A stretch of 64,000 bases of DNA from Cinclus cinclus (Eukaryota; Chordata; Aves; Passeriformes; Cinclidae): contig NC_085047.1 in the NCBI RefSeq assembly GCF_963662255.1, positions 56,604,006 to 56,668,005 on the forward strand. Direction: 5' to 3'. Shown in pieces: positions 36,501-51,500 of this stretch. Under the pieces are notes generated by a model. It did no database searches, was not told the DNA's origin, and worked only from the letters and a program-made list of their open reading frames with translations. Made by a program: the position numbers and the translations under genes. The first letter of the stretch is position 1. Every line of letters begins with the position of its first letter.

Positions 36501-39500
36501 CACCCACTCAGAAAATACTATCACCTGCTGGAGGTGCCACCTGAAGCTGCTTCAATATCTGCAGCACTCTTGGATTTTCACAAAAAGAAAGAGGCTCAGT
36601 TCTATTTAGCCTGTGACAGACATCCAGCCTACACCCAAAAATGGAATAAGAGGAACTTCACTGCTTTAACACATTTAGTGAGTAGTCTAGGCAACATGAA
36701 AGAAAAACTATAAATAAAGAGGTACATAAGTTCTTAAACTATAGCTGGAGGGGATAGAAGACAAGGGACTTGCCTTCAAGATGCTACTGCTCTCTGCTAT
36801 TTCAAGAGATTAATAAAGATATTACAAGGAAGGGAAGCAAGGGAAAGGGAGAAGTTTGTAAGGCAAAGGAAGGAAATTAAGTACCTGTAATTTGTCAGAG
36901 ACAAAGCAGAAAGTTTGTGCGCACATGCGAACAGGTTATGCTGTTAGCAAATTCCAGTGATAAGTTATATACATCAAGACTATAAAAAGTATATGGAAAA
37001 GACAAAAGCCTATTAGATCCCAGGAGCGAAAAGTAGAAGTTGATTGTGGGGGTTTCTCCCCGAGGGCGAGCAGAGTGTCAACAGTCTTTCGAATGTGACG
37101 AATATCCGACTGCAGGATGTCATACGGAGAGCAGAGGTCAGCCTATCCCGAAGGGCAGCCATTAGAACAGAAAAAGAGTGCAAAAAATTAAAAATACAAA
37201 AATAGAAATATATTGTTAAATTATCACAATATTCTAGCATAAACATGTAGGAATAGTTTCTTCTTAGTATTGCCTTAGACACTAGACATCCCAGCATTCT
37301 TATTTTCTCTATATTCTCTAAATACTGAGGCTATCATATAACATCAGAATGTTAAGATACAAGAGCTAATCCTTCCAAAATTATGCCAGAGTTCAAAAGG
37401 GCGAGGAAGTACATGTGATCTGCTCATACCAATGAGGTCTGCACACCTTTATCCATCTGGACCTTATTCAAATGCTTACATGGAACCAGCTGCAAAACTA
37501 ACTTACAAAATAGCAAACAGTGGGTTAGAAAGCTGTTAAAAGCACAGGCAGCAGCAATATGAAGTCTCAAGAAAAAGTACTTATAGAAATCATTAGAAGT
37601 ATGCAAAATCCTCTAAATATAATAGTCTAAAACTTGGTATTCAAATACCACCTCAAATGATACCCTGGGACACAAACTTAAAAAGTCATTGTAGCACTAA
37701 CTATACTTCATTTTAATAGCGTTTCTAAACTGAAGAACTGGATGCTAAATTCCTTATGTAGCATTTTTACAATTATTAGCAGGTTAGAGTCCCATACCTT
37801 TCTTTAAAGTATCAATGACTTATGTGGCAACTTACCCTAGACTAGCTATACAATATGAAGTGTAATATGTAATAGTATCAATATATTCACACAAATATTT
37901 AACATTTAAATCAAACCAAGCAACACTAGTACTTTCAAAATGCAATCTAAGATACACCGTTTTACATTGCAAATAAGGCCTTACTGAGATAACGAATACT
38001 TACTGAACAAAATTACACATGCAGTAAGAGTCTGAGAGAACACTGTTCCTGTGGAAGCTTTCCAGCTTCCTTAATGAACTGACAGTACACCAAATAAACC
38101 AAGACATGAAAGCTCAATGTCTGTTTTCTGCTACTGCAAAGTTTCAAGATCCAGTTTGAAATAAATAAAACTTTAAAATACTTTAAATGTCTTTCTACCC
38201 TGAAAAGTGGCTAGTGAAACTGGAAGTCAAAACTACAATTCATACAAAAATTAAAGTGACACTGGGTTTGTTTTTTTTTTTGCCTTACTACCATAACTGA
38301 TTCTAGCTTTACCAGGAGTCAAAAGCTGCAAAATTTTGTTATTTAGGCCAGCAGACATAGAGCAGGGAACCAACCTGCCTAGCAACAACACTTTTTTTGC
38401 AGTCATTTTTCAGATTTTTTTAAACTAAAAACTCTAATGTGATAATAAACTTCAAGGCAATTCTGTTAGTCTTTATAATATGAAAACTCACAGACAGCAC
38501 AAAACATGCTGGTCTTGTTTAAAAATGGGATAGAACTAGTACTGTATTTGAGAACACCTACATCCATAAGCTTCTTACCACAGAAACAAGTTTTAGTGCA
38601 AACTGTTCATGACTACCAGCTACATAACATATTGCATTTATACTAGACACCAATAAATCCAATAAATGATGGATTAATTTTGGAACAAAACTCAACTCCT
38701 ACTTACTGCAAATACATACCATGAATAAATACCTAACATACATTCAACTTCTATTTTAAAAAGAAAATGCCAGAACTTTATAACGAGGACTTTTTTAAAT
38801 TTTTTGTCCAAAAAAACCCCAAAAACAATGCCTACCGTAGGCAAATGGAGAAGGGAGTAATTTCAGAGTTTTTGGGACTGAGAGCTGGTAATAGGTTGAC
38901 TTTTTACAGATACTGATGAAGTTGCTAACCCAGTATTAACATCCTAAGCAGCATAAGGAAAAGCCAAAGCGTACAAAAGCAGCCAACACATGCAGAAAAA
39001 ATTTCTACAGAAACTGACATGTGTTTTAGTTAAATTCAGTGAGACTTGGGGAAGCCTTAGGAATGTCTATTTTTATGTGCTCTGTGACAATGGATAATTT
39101 GGTATTAAATCCACACTTTATAATGTAGAATATTTATATTTCATGTATTTTAGACTTCTGTAATGCAACACTAGATGAAAAATATATAAAATATATAGCT
39201 CTTCTGTAACGGTAGCAGTAATTTCCACTTATTGCACTGATATTGTGCAACAAAAATATAAAACTAAAACATGACATCATGAAACAGTGAAAAAGCACAT
39301 GACTCGCACACAGCCTCAAAGATAATCACCCATCCATCTATGACAAACGCTACCTCTCTCATTTAGGGGACTGAAATTATTGCTAATAAGAACTACAAAG
39401 ATACACCTATTTAATCATTACCTTTGTGGACTGACATTTTACATCTAGTAGGAAGCTGTATGATTGAATCATACGGCTGTCAATCATGCACACAGAATAA

Positions 39501-42500
39501 ACACAGCAAGACAGAAATGGGACAGCAAAACCATAACCAGCTATTTGTGCACACAAACACCCTCATTCTGCATGCCCCTGCAGTGACTGAAAACAGACAG
39601 GATTTGAGAACTGACCTCCTCGGACTTACACTCTGGTCAAACAAAGTCAAGAGTAGGTTTGCAGAAGTACATTAAAGAAAGAAACCTGTACTGCATATGC
39701 ACTATACTCAAAGCACAAATGGAAGAAACCTCAGAACTCTGCTTTCAGGACTGTAATTGAGAGTGTATCGAACCACTTAACTCCATACCACAGGCCAAAC
39801 AGCGTCCATTACCGAGTCCAGAGGGAAAAGCTGGAGAAAGGAGTCCTACCTGATAAAACTTACTGCAACTTCATGGGTGTCTCAGGATGAAACTATGGAG
39901 AAGTAACTGATTATGTGAAGTGACTAGAAAACAAGCAGTAAGTGGCAATGATAATATACCTTGCATTAAACTGAAAACATGATTACCAGTTGAACAACTA
40001 ACAGGTGGATAGAAGGTAAAACACTTTACAGTCACTGCCTGGCTGCCTCCTTTACTTTGTTTTGCTACATTTTTAGAATACAAAAGCGTCCTGTTTTGTT
40101 TTTCTGTATTATTGTTTTACTTCATTTGCAATTCCTACACTAACTCAAATCACACTGATTTTTAGAATTAATCTGACATCACCACATAGTGGATCTCATT
40201 ATCAGAGAACAGGTTGAAACACAGTATTAGTTAGGTCCCATTTGCAGCACTCAAAAGTCACTCAGAAGGCACACAGCTAAATCTTTCATAGTCTGCATCT
40301 TTGTACGATGACTTGAGATACAAAAAGCCATCCCTTATCACCCTCTTTTCTGCTCAATATGTTTACACAATATAAATGACTGAAAATTTAAGAGACATGG
40401 CAGAAGTCTCTCATTCCTACCCAAGATATTTGTCCCACTAAATCATGGTGCATCACTTCTGATGTGCAGGAACACAGACACTTGGTAAACCTGCTGGAAA
40501 ATTTGGCTATGAAATATTTCATCACTGCCTTTTATAACAGAAATTACCATTCTATACGAATCATGATAGGCTGAGGTTATCTTTTTTGTTAAAACTGTGT
40601 GAAGATCAACACAGTATGTTATGTGGTGAAAGTCTTGGTTTCCTTTTTAAAAAGCTAAATCTTATTTCTGTGACCTGACCCTGTAAAGGGTCAAAATATG
40701 CTCAAGTGCCTAGACTGTTAAGATGTTACATTAGTGTAAGCTGCATACCATAAAAATTCATTCCTGTCTTTGTAAAAGGCTTATTTCACAGACATTGACA
40801 ACACTTTATTTTATTTTTCAAAAAAATTCTTAGAAGATCCTATTTCTGGTACCCCTTATTTGCTCATAATTGAGAACCAGAAAAAACACAGCCCAAAACT
40901 TGTAACATTAGTCTTTCAAATATACTACATGTACAGCTTTGCTTTGATCCAATTCTTACTTAGTAAAGTATCATTCAACCCACCACACATCAATTATTTT
41001 TAACTTTTGAAAGGAGTATTGGTTAACATTACTGAAATTGCATAATACCCTGTAATATGGATTACCAGGAATAACAGCTACCAAGAAAAAAGTTCAAGTT
41101 TAATTAAATTATTAATTTTCAGGTTAAAATAAGAAAGTCTTCATCCTTGCTCCTAGTATGAATACTGATTCGGCAATGACAAGTTGAAAAAATCTGCATG
41201 AACATTTTTGCCTTTATTTACAGACATTGTTACTGGTTTTATGAAAGAGCTGTTGTGTAAACAAAATACTTTAATAAATTCAAATGCAAGGTAATGTGAT
41301 GATAATTCACTCTTCTGACAATTTCTAATAACTCTGGGATGAGATGCCACTAGGAAGAGTAAAACTGCAATAGAACCATTACATTTGACACTTTGGGGGC
41401 CACATTTCCACACAAAAGAGAAGTAAAAAAAAAAAAAATCCAGCTTTATTTTTCAAACCCACAAAGTATGAGAGAGGGTGGGTGCAACATGGATGAACTG
41501 AGTAAGCATTGAGGGTGGTATTATTTGTGGGTTCATATGACATTAAAAATACAAGTCTGGTGAATGGGACCATCCAAGTACTTCATGCCACTGAAAAATG
41601 CAGCAGGACCTCAGTCCTGCTGGCCACACATCTACTGCCACTTGCTTATTCAATCTGCACCAGCCAAAAAGTAGGACTGTTTGTCACTGTCGCTCCTATA
41701 GATGAAATTAGGTAATTGGATGGGTTTTAGTTAATAATGCAAAATAAAGTATTCTTAGCAATTTTCTAAGAGACAAAGATTGCACCTTTTTGTCATACAA
41801 CTCCTGAGGGGCACAGCAGACATTTTCTGAATCTTCATGCTTTCAGATACTTACCTGACAACATCCCTTTCTCCAATCAAACAAAAACGTTGTATTGTCT
41901 CAAAAAGTCATCTAAAAGATTCTCTGATAAGGTGATACAGCAAAGCCTAGTGGCAAAACTGGACACAACTTGATTGTCCCACAATTCTCACACTTTTCAC
42001 AACCTCCTGGTGCAGCCAGAGCATTGCTATTTAGTTTCTTATTAAAGGTCAGACTTCAAACCTCCCTTGTGATCCATCAAGTTTTCTTCTGCCTGCAATT
42101 AGAAGCTTCAAGTGGCTATTAACAGAAATCAATTTCAATGTGAACCCCACTGAATTGGAATTCTCACCCGGCAGGTGGTAGGCTTTCAGAGTCATCTACA
42201 TACCAGTCATTATAAAGAGACACTGGTGTTCCTGAATTTTGTATTTGCAATTCTTTGGTCAAGATTCCAACTCCTGATACCTAGTATGACACATGTAGAT
42301 AGCATCTACATTGTTCTACATTTGTGTGAAATTTCCCAGGTTCATTCTGGGAAAGTAAAATTTTGATCTAAGAATAGAATGCAGAAAACCACAGAAGAGA
42401 CCATGCACATCAGCACAACACTGCAATTACTTAGCTATTTTCTTATTTTCATTTTACATAACCAAACAGGAAATTGTTCCAAACCTGTGGAGTTCAAGAA

Positions 42501-45500
42501 ACAGTGCATACTCTATTCGTTAAATAACTGAGGACAAACCAACACAAATTATGACCATTTAAAATCCTTTTCAAACCCACACAGCAGAATTTCAAGACAA
42601 TTCTCAGGAACTAGACATGGGCATAACTACCACAGAAAAGCCCAATACCTATAGGTACAAAGACCTAAAAGTAGAACCCATCACTCTCACATAAGGTACT
42701 TGTTTTAAAAAAGAAGTCCTCCACTGCACTTTTTTTCCTGGTCTCTCCAGAGATAGTCAGGCACTGCACAACTCAATCTGAAACAGCATGGCCAAGCCAT
42801 CTGTAGTTCTTTCAAAACTTTGACAGCTGTCATACTCGCTATTACACAATTTTGCATTCCTAATCCATGTCCCTGCCCCACACAGCAAAATTCTAGCATT
42901 GACCAGCTAGTTCCACAACGATGTATTTTCACATAATACAGCAAATATACGTTTGCAAATTACTGATAGCTAATCAAAAAACATACTCAGTACTTAAAAC
43001 CTATTATAAGTTTACAATTGCAAGTAATCCATTTAATGTTTAAGTGAATTGAGCTTTTCCCTTCAAGAGAAGTTAATGCTTATTTAGATACATAAAGATG
43101 CTGAGTTTACAAATCAGACTGGTAAAATGTGGCTTTGTGCCCAAGCCTTCATGCAACTCCTCAACAAAAACTTGAATAAAATTTCAGAAAAACCCTAAAG
43201 AACTCAACAGTAATTTTGATGAAAGAATTAAAAAGGAGGGACAATAAATATATATATGGAAATGCCTATTCACAAAATACCAAAAAGACATTTCTCCAGA
43301 GGGCTTACTTACAGAAATCCAAAATCCAAAAGAAGGAAAGACTTGTGAAAAATCCCCTAACAGCAATGAAAAGAGATGTTAGCCTTTTCTTTCCCAAAAG
43401 GCTACAGCCAGAAAAATCTGACCTGTATTCTATTCATTGATGATTTATGATGCATCAGAAGAATTTTGGGGCATCTTAACAAATACCCCATGTCTAGAAG
43501 GCCACAATGAGATTTTCATCTTCTCTGAAGTGAAATCTTACCCTTAATATGAAATCATTCTAACATAATACATTACATAACTAGAAGAACTAAATGAACC
43601 ATTACAACCTAAGAGACCCAGCCATTACACTGAATTGTCAAATTAATGATGAACCATTCATTAGAACTGTAAGAAAGTTTCCCCCCTCAAAATTCCTACA
43701 AATAGCAAAAATGATCTGTCACTTTTGCTGTCCTCCAAATCAAGTGCTAAAATATAGATTAAAAAAAAGAATTCTTTCCCAATATGAAATCTTTGCATTA
43801 CCATCTGCTCCCCAAGGGGATGGTGATAGAAATCACAGAAAATCTCTCTTCATTCCAGCACTCTTGAAACAGACTAAGAAGAACTCAGCCCTCATTATAC
43901 TATCATATGTAGGCACCAGTGAAAATACATAATGCAATTTTCCTGTGTTCAGTTTAAAATGACCTTATATAACACTTTACCTTCTTTTGAGGCTCATGTA
44001 TTTGAAATTTAACATTTTCCTAAATGGTTCTTCTAAACCATAAAGGACTCTCTGAAATAATCCCAATGCAACTCCAGTATTCATTACATTTGTTATGAAG
44101 ATGAGAATAAATTACATGATGAGTGATACCATTCTTGAATAAAAATCAGAAAACACCAAGCACTGCAATTTCCCTGTTTCCAGCTACTAAAACGCTTATA
44201 ACTACATTGTAGGCTCTTACACATACGTGCTTTCCATACTTAACATACAATGCTTTTCTTCAAGTCATTGCAGAAGCATTTCAATGCAAGAGATGAATCT
44301 GCCATTAGTCAACAATGCACAGAATACTTAACATAGGAAAGGAAATATTGCAAAAAAACCTGAAAAGAATGAAGTTCATATTCTAAAAGCATGAGGAAAA
44401 AATGCAGTTATGCTAGGCAATGAAAAAAATTGGCACGCTTTTGTCTACTTACATAATATATTATCATAATTCCTTATTTATTTTCCATGGCACAGAAAGC
44501 AATATTAGAGATAATAGTGAATTACCCTTCTGAGACAGCACTTGCAATTTTTAAGTGCTATGAAATAAGCCATTTAAATGCTCTAAAGTCATATTAAACC
44601 ACAGTATTTAGCTCATTTTTTAAGTTCCATGTCTTTATTGCTAAAAATCTGTAGTTCATAAAGCTATCCTTCAGATTTCATGCAATTAATATGTTTGCAA
44701 TGTTTGAACATCTAGAATTGACAGACTTAATTAAATTACCTCTGGTATCCCCAGTTTTCTACATGCATCCAAAAAGTTTTCCACATTTCTCCTGCATTTG
44801 GCCATGCTAAGTTTAGGCTGTAGAACAGAAAAAAAAAAAAACGTCTTTAGCAAAAGAAGTAATGAAGAACAGACTTAACTGTAACTAACCAGCTCATTCC
44901 TTTTAAATTTTCTACATAGTCACAAATTTATACATAATATTAATGTCTCTGAAGAATCAATGTCATGTTACTCTAGAATCTCAAAGGCTTCTATAATTTG
45001 TCTCCCTGAGGACTGTTCACCAAATACTTGCAGAAGTATCATGTTACTAAAAAAAAAAACAAAACAAAAAAACCCAAACTTCTCACTATTTTAGTTTTTT
45101 CCCAATATCAGATGTTAAACAACGGTAATTCCTGAATACCCACTTACACCAAGAATTCACTGTAGTAGCAAGGAATTCAAAAAACTAAATTTCCAGTCTA
45201 AAGTAACTCAAAGGCTGTTCTAATAAAGAGAACATCAATATAAAGTTGAAACAAAATTAAAAAAAATATATATACCCATTTTGTTACAGAAAACACCAAA
45301 AGATACTTATTTTTAAAATCAGCATGAGAAGTTTGTACCCCAGACATTCAAGTCTGCATATATTGGCAATGTCATATTTTTACCAAAGATAGCAATTATT
45401 TTAAGTCAGGGAACAGCAAAAGAAACTCCACTAGAATATCTGAGGAAATACATTTTTCTCAAATCTGGCTTCTTGGAAATTTTTACAGATTGCCTCCAAA

Positions 45501-48500
45501 ATCCACATGGTATTCTCAGAATCTACTATCAGGGTGTACATGGCAATTTTTCACCAAAATGTACATTAAAAAAGAAAAAAAGGCAAATAGTCTTAAAATA
45601 CACCCAACCTGTTCAGAACCAGACTGTTACCAGAAATCTGGAACAATAACTATTTCAAGGAATAGACATAAACAGAGAAAACAAAATTCTGTTTTCCTAA
45701 GTTTCAAGCAGTGCACACAGACTTTATGTCCTGAAATCTTCAGGTCCTGAGACTTAGGCAAGCAAGTGCAAGTTTCTGCTCTGTCTGCAGGTAAAAGGGG
45801 TCACCTCTACATTTAACTTAACAGGACAAATATGCTAATAAGTGTTTTAAGTGTTTTAGTAATATGATATCTACTAAGCCACACACTGCTCACTGAAGCC
45901 AACCTCACATTTTTTCAATCAACAAAGGAGGGCCTAGTTTTCTTTTTTAAGGGTGTAATAGAATAAAAACTTGTAATCAAAGCATTTCATACTGTTGTGA
46001 ACAGAAATGCTGTTAAGAAAATACCTGATCTGGATGCTAGATCAGGGACAAGGTAGGATAATTTTGTTCATTTATAGATGTGCTTGTATATATACACACA
46101 CATACCTAGATGATATATATAAAGGTATTATATGTAGAAGTTAATGAATATTTGAATTTGCAATTATATAAATGATGCCCTTAGCAGCAAACATCATTTA
46201 CTGAGCAGTAACATGGTTTATGTACCCAAATATCACTTGGGAATGAAACAGTAATCAAGAAAACATTTCAGTGCAGCAGGAAACATGCAACTTACTACTG
46301 CTGGTGAGGGTACATGAATACTCCCGACGGACCGAGGGCGAACGTGATTCACTAAATGGCACAGAACGACACCATCCATCAGAGCTGAGCCCAGGTCTTC
46401 GGGCAAACAAATCTTTAGTCTTGTTTCTATGTTCTGCAAAGGAAGAATGCAGGCACACTTGGATATAGAAATGGATGGATAGGAGAAAAAGGGAATAAAT
46501 ACCCTCATCACCTATGCTGTAGGCACACAGGCAGATTTGGAGTTATTACAAAAACACTATTCCTTAATATAACTAATGCTTTAGAAACTAAACAACCACC
46601 TTTATGTGGGTCACTGAACTACATAAAATTCCTTAAAAACTCAACACTGCAATGCTGCTGCTACAATATGCATCCATTTTTATATAGAGAGGTATAACAC
46701 ATCTGCATGCAATTAGTCATGTGACTAAACTACATTTGGCTCCCTCCTTTCAATGTTCTCCCAAGTCTTCTACTCATCCATCTTAAATTTTCCCTATCAG
46801 CAGCTCACTGGAACAGAACTACATTGTGTTGATGACTGTACAAGCAGAGAATTAAAGGCAATCTTTTCCTAGTAGCCTAGAAATTAGTCACTAAGCATTA
46901 GAGTGATCAAAAAAATAGGTAAGGGAAGGCAAAACATTCAGATGTAAGAGAGATATTCTGGATGCCTATTAAGAAAACAGAAGTCCCAAAGAACAGAATA
47001 TCGCAAAAAAAAAAACCTATTGAAAAGATTTAAGAATTTAAAACACCACCAAATCCAATAGATTGTTATATGAGTTTGCTGAATTGTGCTCCAATCTTAA
47101 AAACATTCCAACTCTACACTCAGAGATAATTACTCCCATTATCTTTAAATAGATATTTCTTAGTTGAACCTCTTAATGTTATTACTCTCCATTAATGTGC
47201 CACTTCAACCTATACTGGTAGAATAAGTATTAATAGATAATTCTTTTTAGAATAAAAGAAGTAGGTTGGAAGGGATTTTTGGAGGTCACAGTCTAACAAA
47301 TTTGAAGTGACACCAGAGCCCTGGTTAGTTAAGTTTTGGATATCTGCAAGGACAGAAAGCCCTCAAAATCTCCAAGCAACTTTATTCAGTGTTTCACTTC
47401 CCTTTTGGTGAAGACTTTTCTCCTTATAACTACTTGAAATGTCTTTCTCTGCAATTTGTGCCACTGTTTTTCATGGGTTCACTGGTAATCTTTGAAAAGC
47501 CTGGCTTTATGCTTTCTCTTTAACTACTCTTCAGGCAGCTGAGGACAGTCATATGATATTCTAGCACTAAAGCAAGAAATTCAATCTAAAGAAATCCAGC
47601 TCTTCACTTCTTCCTCATACATCCTTTATCTGAGTGGCACCACCACAAAATAGTCTCCACTGAAGCACTCCGGGTTTTCATTATGTTTTCACATTTTACA
47701 CACTACTCAAATACTTGTACATAGATTTCACAAGTTGCAAACAGGGGAATGTATCATGTTCACTAATATAACATTTTGTTTTCACAAAAACAAAATTTTT
47801 GGTTTAATTCACAAATCAGAAAACGTTTTGTGGTATATAAGTACATAAAAGAAAACACTTTGAGACTGCTTTTCCAAAACCTGCTAGAAAAAAATTTATA
47901 TACATTAATAAATTAAAAATTAGTTAGAATACTAATTTGTCTGTTGAGAGACTATTCAGCATAGATCAGGCTACACTTTTAATAGCAGCACAGTGCATCT
48001 ACAATACCAACCCAATGCCATTTCATGCTCTGTGGAATCTCTCTAAATGCTAACTTACCATTAAACAATTTGAAAGCAAAATTTACCAATATATATTTAT
48101 GGAATAAAATATAAATGGAATGACTTATGTGTTCTGGGCTATTTTTCTTGTGCAGTACATGCCCAAATGCTCTTGTGTTACTAATGTCACTAAAGGACCC
48201 AGTAAACCTAAAAAAGTTTTATTCATTTGAAAAAAATCTCACTTGTGTTTTCAAACACAATCAGTCTTCTAGCTCACTGACCTGTAATCAAACTTCTCAC
48301 ATGAAACAAAATTATTTGCATACCAGGACATGATATTTCAGGTTGAGAGGAAGAAAGGATAGTGCATGGAGCTGAAGGTCAGTAACACATTAAACCAGCA
48401 TTACTGGTAATACCTAATACTGCATAGAGACATCCTTATTACCTCTCCACAATCATGCCTTACATGGTGAATCAACTTATTCTGCTTTTCACTGTAAGAA

Positions 48501-51500
48501 CTAACTGACCTAATGCACAAGGCAGAAATCTTGCAGAATTTAACTATGATTATTTTTAGCAACTTGGGGACTTGCTTCTTTTTGCTCTTCAAAGCTTATG
48601 AATTATTATTTATTATTACTAATTCTTTATTAATTTTGTTTAAAAGCTCCATTGATGCTGTTGAACAGACTAGGCGCAGAATAACTACAAACTACTGCAG
48701 TTTATTATTACTATTTCCCCATTACCACATTTTCTTCTCAATTACCAATAAATTTGTCTCATCTAATTCCTGCATCTTGTCCTTTTGGTATCATTCAAGT
48801 TTAGAATTGATAATATACTATATTCTATTAACTACATAAAATTTTCAACAAAACCTGTTCTGTTAAAAAAAAAATGCAGGGCAAAGTTAGGTTAGTTCAT
48901 ACTTGGAACAGGTGAGGGCCTGAGGCAAGACAATGCAAATCCAGAAGTCTACATAGTTCAACATAAAAAACACCAGTAAGTGTTTAAAAGGTGGTAAAGA
49001 GAAAAAGACGAAGCCTGTTACTTTCAAATTGAACAATGTCAGATATGTTATTTAAAACAAACATAATTTTTCAATTCCATGAAGCTAATGAGATGATAAC
49101 ACATCATCTTGTAATTCAGCTGTGAAGTGAACATTACCTAACACTTTCAGGATTTGCAGCAACACCCTCTGTTCTGTTACTGGGACACAACTGGAAACCT
49201 TCACAGGCTCAGGCTTAACATTGCTTGCAGCAAAGGCTGTCATCTCTTTTTATTAAGCACAACCAGGTGTCAACACAAACATTGCTACTGAGGTATTAGT
49301 TGTGCAACAAAAATCCTACGCACCAAATATTCCATCAGGCTCTAGCTTTTACATTCAAGACAATGTATCAGGAAACCACCTTCTGAAAATCTGCTTCTGA
49401 TTTTCTACTGATGAAATATTGATTTAATTTCTTGGAAAGCTGTATCAAGCATTAGTTATCTACTTTCAGCTTTAACTAAGAAATTTCACTATGCCTTTTA
49501 CATGTAAAACTGAAGATTTTTCCAGCTGTTTAAAAATAGTTCCTAGACCTCTCTCTCAAGTGCACACTTCATCCTGATTAAATTAATCATTAATTCCACC
49601 AGTGCAAGGCATGCTGATTAACTGGATGTTATTCAGATAACTCCCATTACTATTTCTCATTTAAAAAAAACTTTCCTGAAGTACAGACATCCGATTGTGA
49701 TAAAGAACTTCAATAGTCTCATCAATATGATTTACAGAAATAATATTTCCTCATTTAATCTTTCTTATGTTTTCCTCCTTAGGCAACTTTCCCAAAGAAA
49801 AATTTAAAAAGACATTCCATCAGCATAAATTAATTCTACCAACACTCACATACCTCACGTAGCTGTTCCACAAGCTCTCTCTCTTCTCTCATCTGCTCCA
49901 TTTTCCTTCGAATCGTGAACTGTGGATCTATTGATTCCAAATTTCTTTGTGGTCTTAAGAACACTGTGATTTTTAAAAAGAGATATTTTAGTTTAAGAAC
50001 AAACACTTTTATTTATTTCTAAATTAAGCAAAATCCTTAGGCACTGCCTCCAGCAAAACCAGTAAATTTTTTTGTCCTTGAGAGGACAAAAAAATCCGAT
50101 CTTGGATTACAATTAATAATGGCTGCTTTTTGGATATTGCTCTGGACAGCGTCCTGAGGCGTCAATGATGCAGATAATTTATCGTCCAAATCCTAATCTC
50201 AATAGGTGAGTTTTGTCAGATGATTAAGTACCAGCAGTGTCCCTTAGAGAGTCTGATCTGTACAACACTTTGTATTTAACATGGCAGGAAACACCTCATT
50301 CTTAAGTAGAGCTCTCTCCTAACAAGATGCTGATCCGCATAAAAAGCTGTGACAAGCCTCCTACACAGAACAAACTGCTTACTAGATAAGGTTATATGAA
50401 AAAAAACCACACAAAAAAAACCAAAAAACAAACAAAGCCAAATGTAGGAGGACTCAGCCATTCAGTAAGAGCCTACACAAAGAAGTTGTATTGCAAATGT
50501 AGCACTGCACAAACTCTTGGCAGTTCTCTTTCCCACCAGTCCTGTCGACTCTACCACGTTGCCCACAATACAGTCACTTGAAATCATTACAGGACATTTC
50601 CTCAAATATGCACCACTACCCTTCCATTTCTGTGATCAGTGACTGCTTTGAATGGTTCAGAAGAACAAGATGTACAGCCCAAATGCAACTGTCCCTGTTT
50701 GTGACTTGGCCATCTCATACAAGTGTAGTCATGAGGAATCCCAGCTGTGTGTAGGCTCACCTGTGTGCAAGCTGTTTAAGTAATGAGATGATTTGATCTC
50801 GGTTACTTCTCTAGCCAAATGGACAGACAGACAGCAGCAACAGCATTTTAGCCAAAAGGCACAGTTCTTTCCCCTAGTTACCATGAAAAGCTTAAGACAA
50901 CAAACTCCTTGCATATCTTTAGGCTATTCATCTGAGGCATCAAGACAGAATAAATCATGGCCAGTTATTTCAGCAAGGAAACTTGCTTCCTTCCACTACT
51001 TGACTCATACAGTCCTAATTTAACTTTTTTTCAGGGAGCAGAAATTTGCTACATTGCTGTTAAATCAGTGATTTCTGGAATGCCGTATTAATGCTATTTG
51101 TTAAACAGAACTGCTTTTAAATAGAATGTCTAACATTACAGTTCTATATTAGTAAACTCTGTTCTTTGTAATGTCATCAGAAATCCCAGGGGCAGAATGG
51201 GAGAGCGTCCTGTAGAGAATGTGCAGGACTGTGAAATACAGAGAGTGACTGCAGCTTAGTTCCCTTCTCCGGGGGAACATCATCTTCATCAGTGTCACCA
51301 TTCAGAAGGATCTACACAGAGGTGCACACATCATAAATAAAAAACATTATTCATGCTGACCTGCCACAGAATGCATGAGAGTAGCAGGCCCATGCCTTCA
51401 GATGCAAAAGGCCCACAGTTTTATTGATGCTTAATCTTTTGTTTTGTAGAAAGCAAACTGGACATTTGGAATTGAATTCTATACCCAAAGTAGAGCGTAT

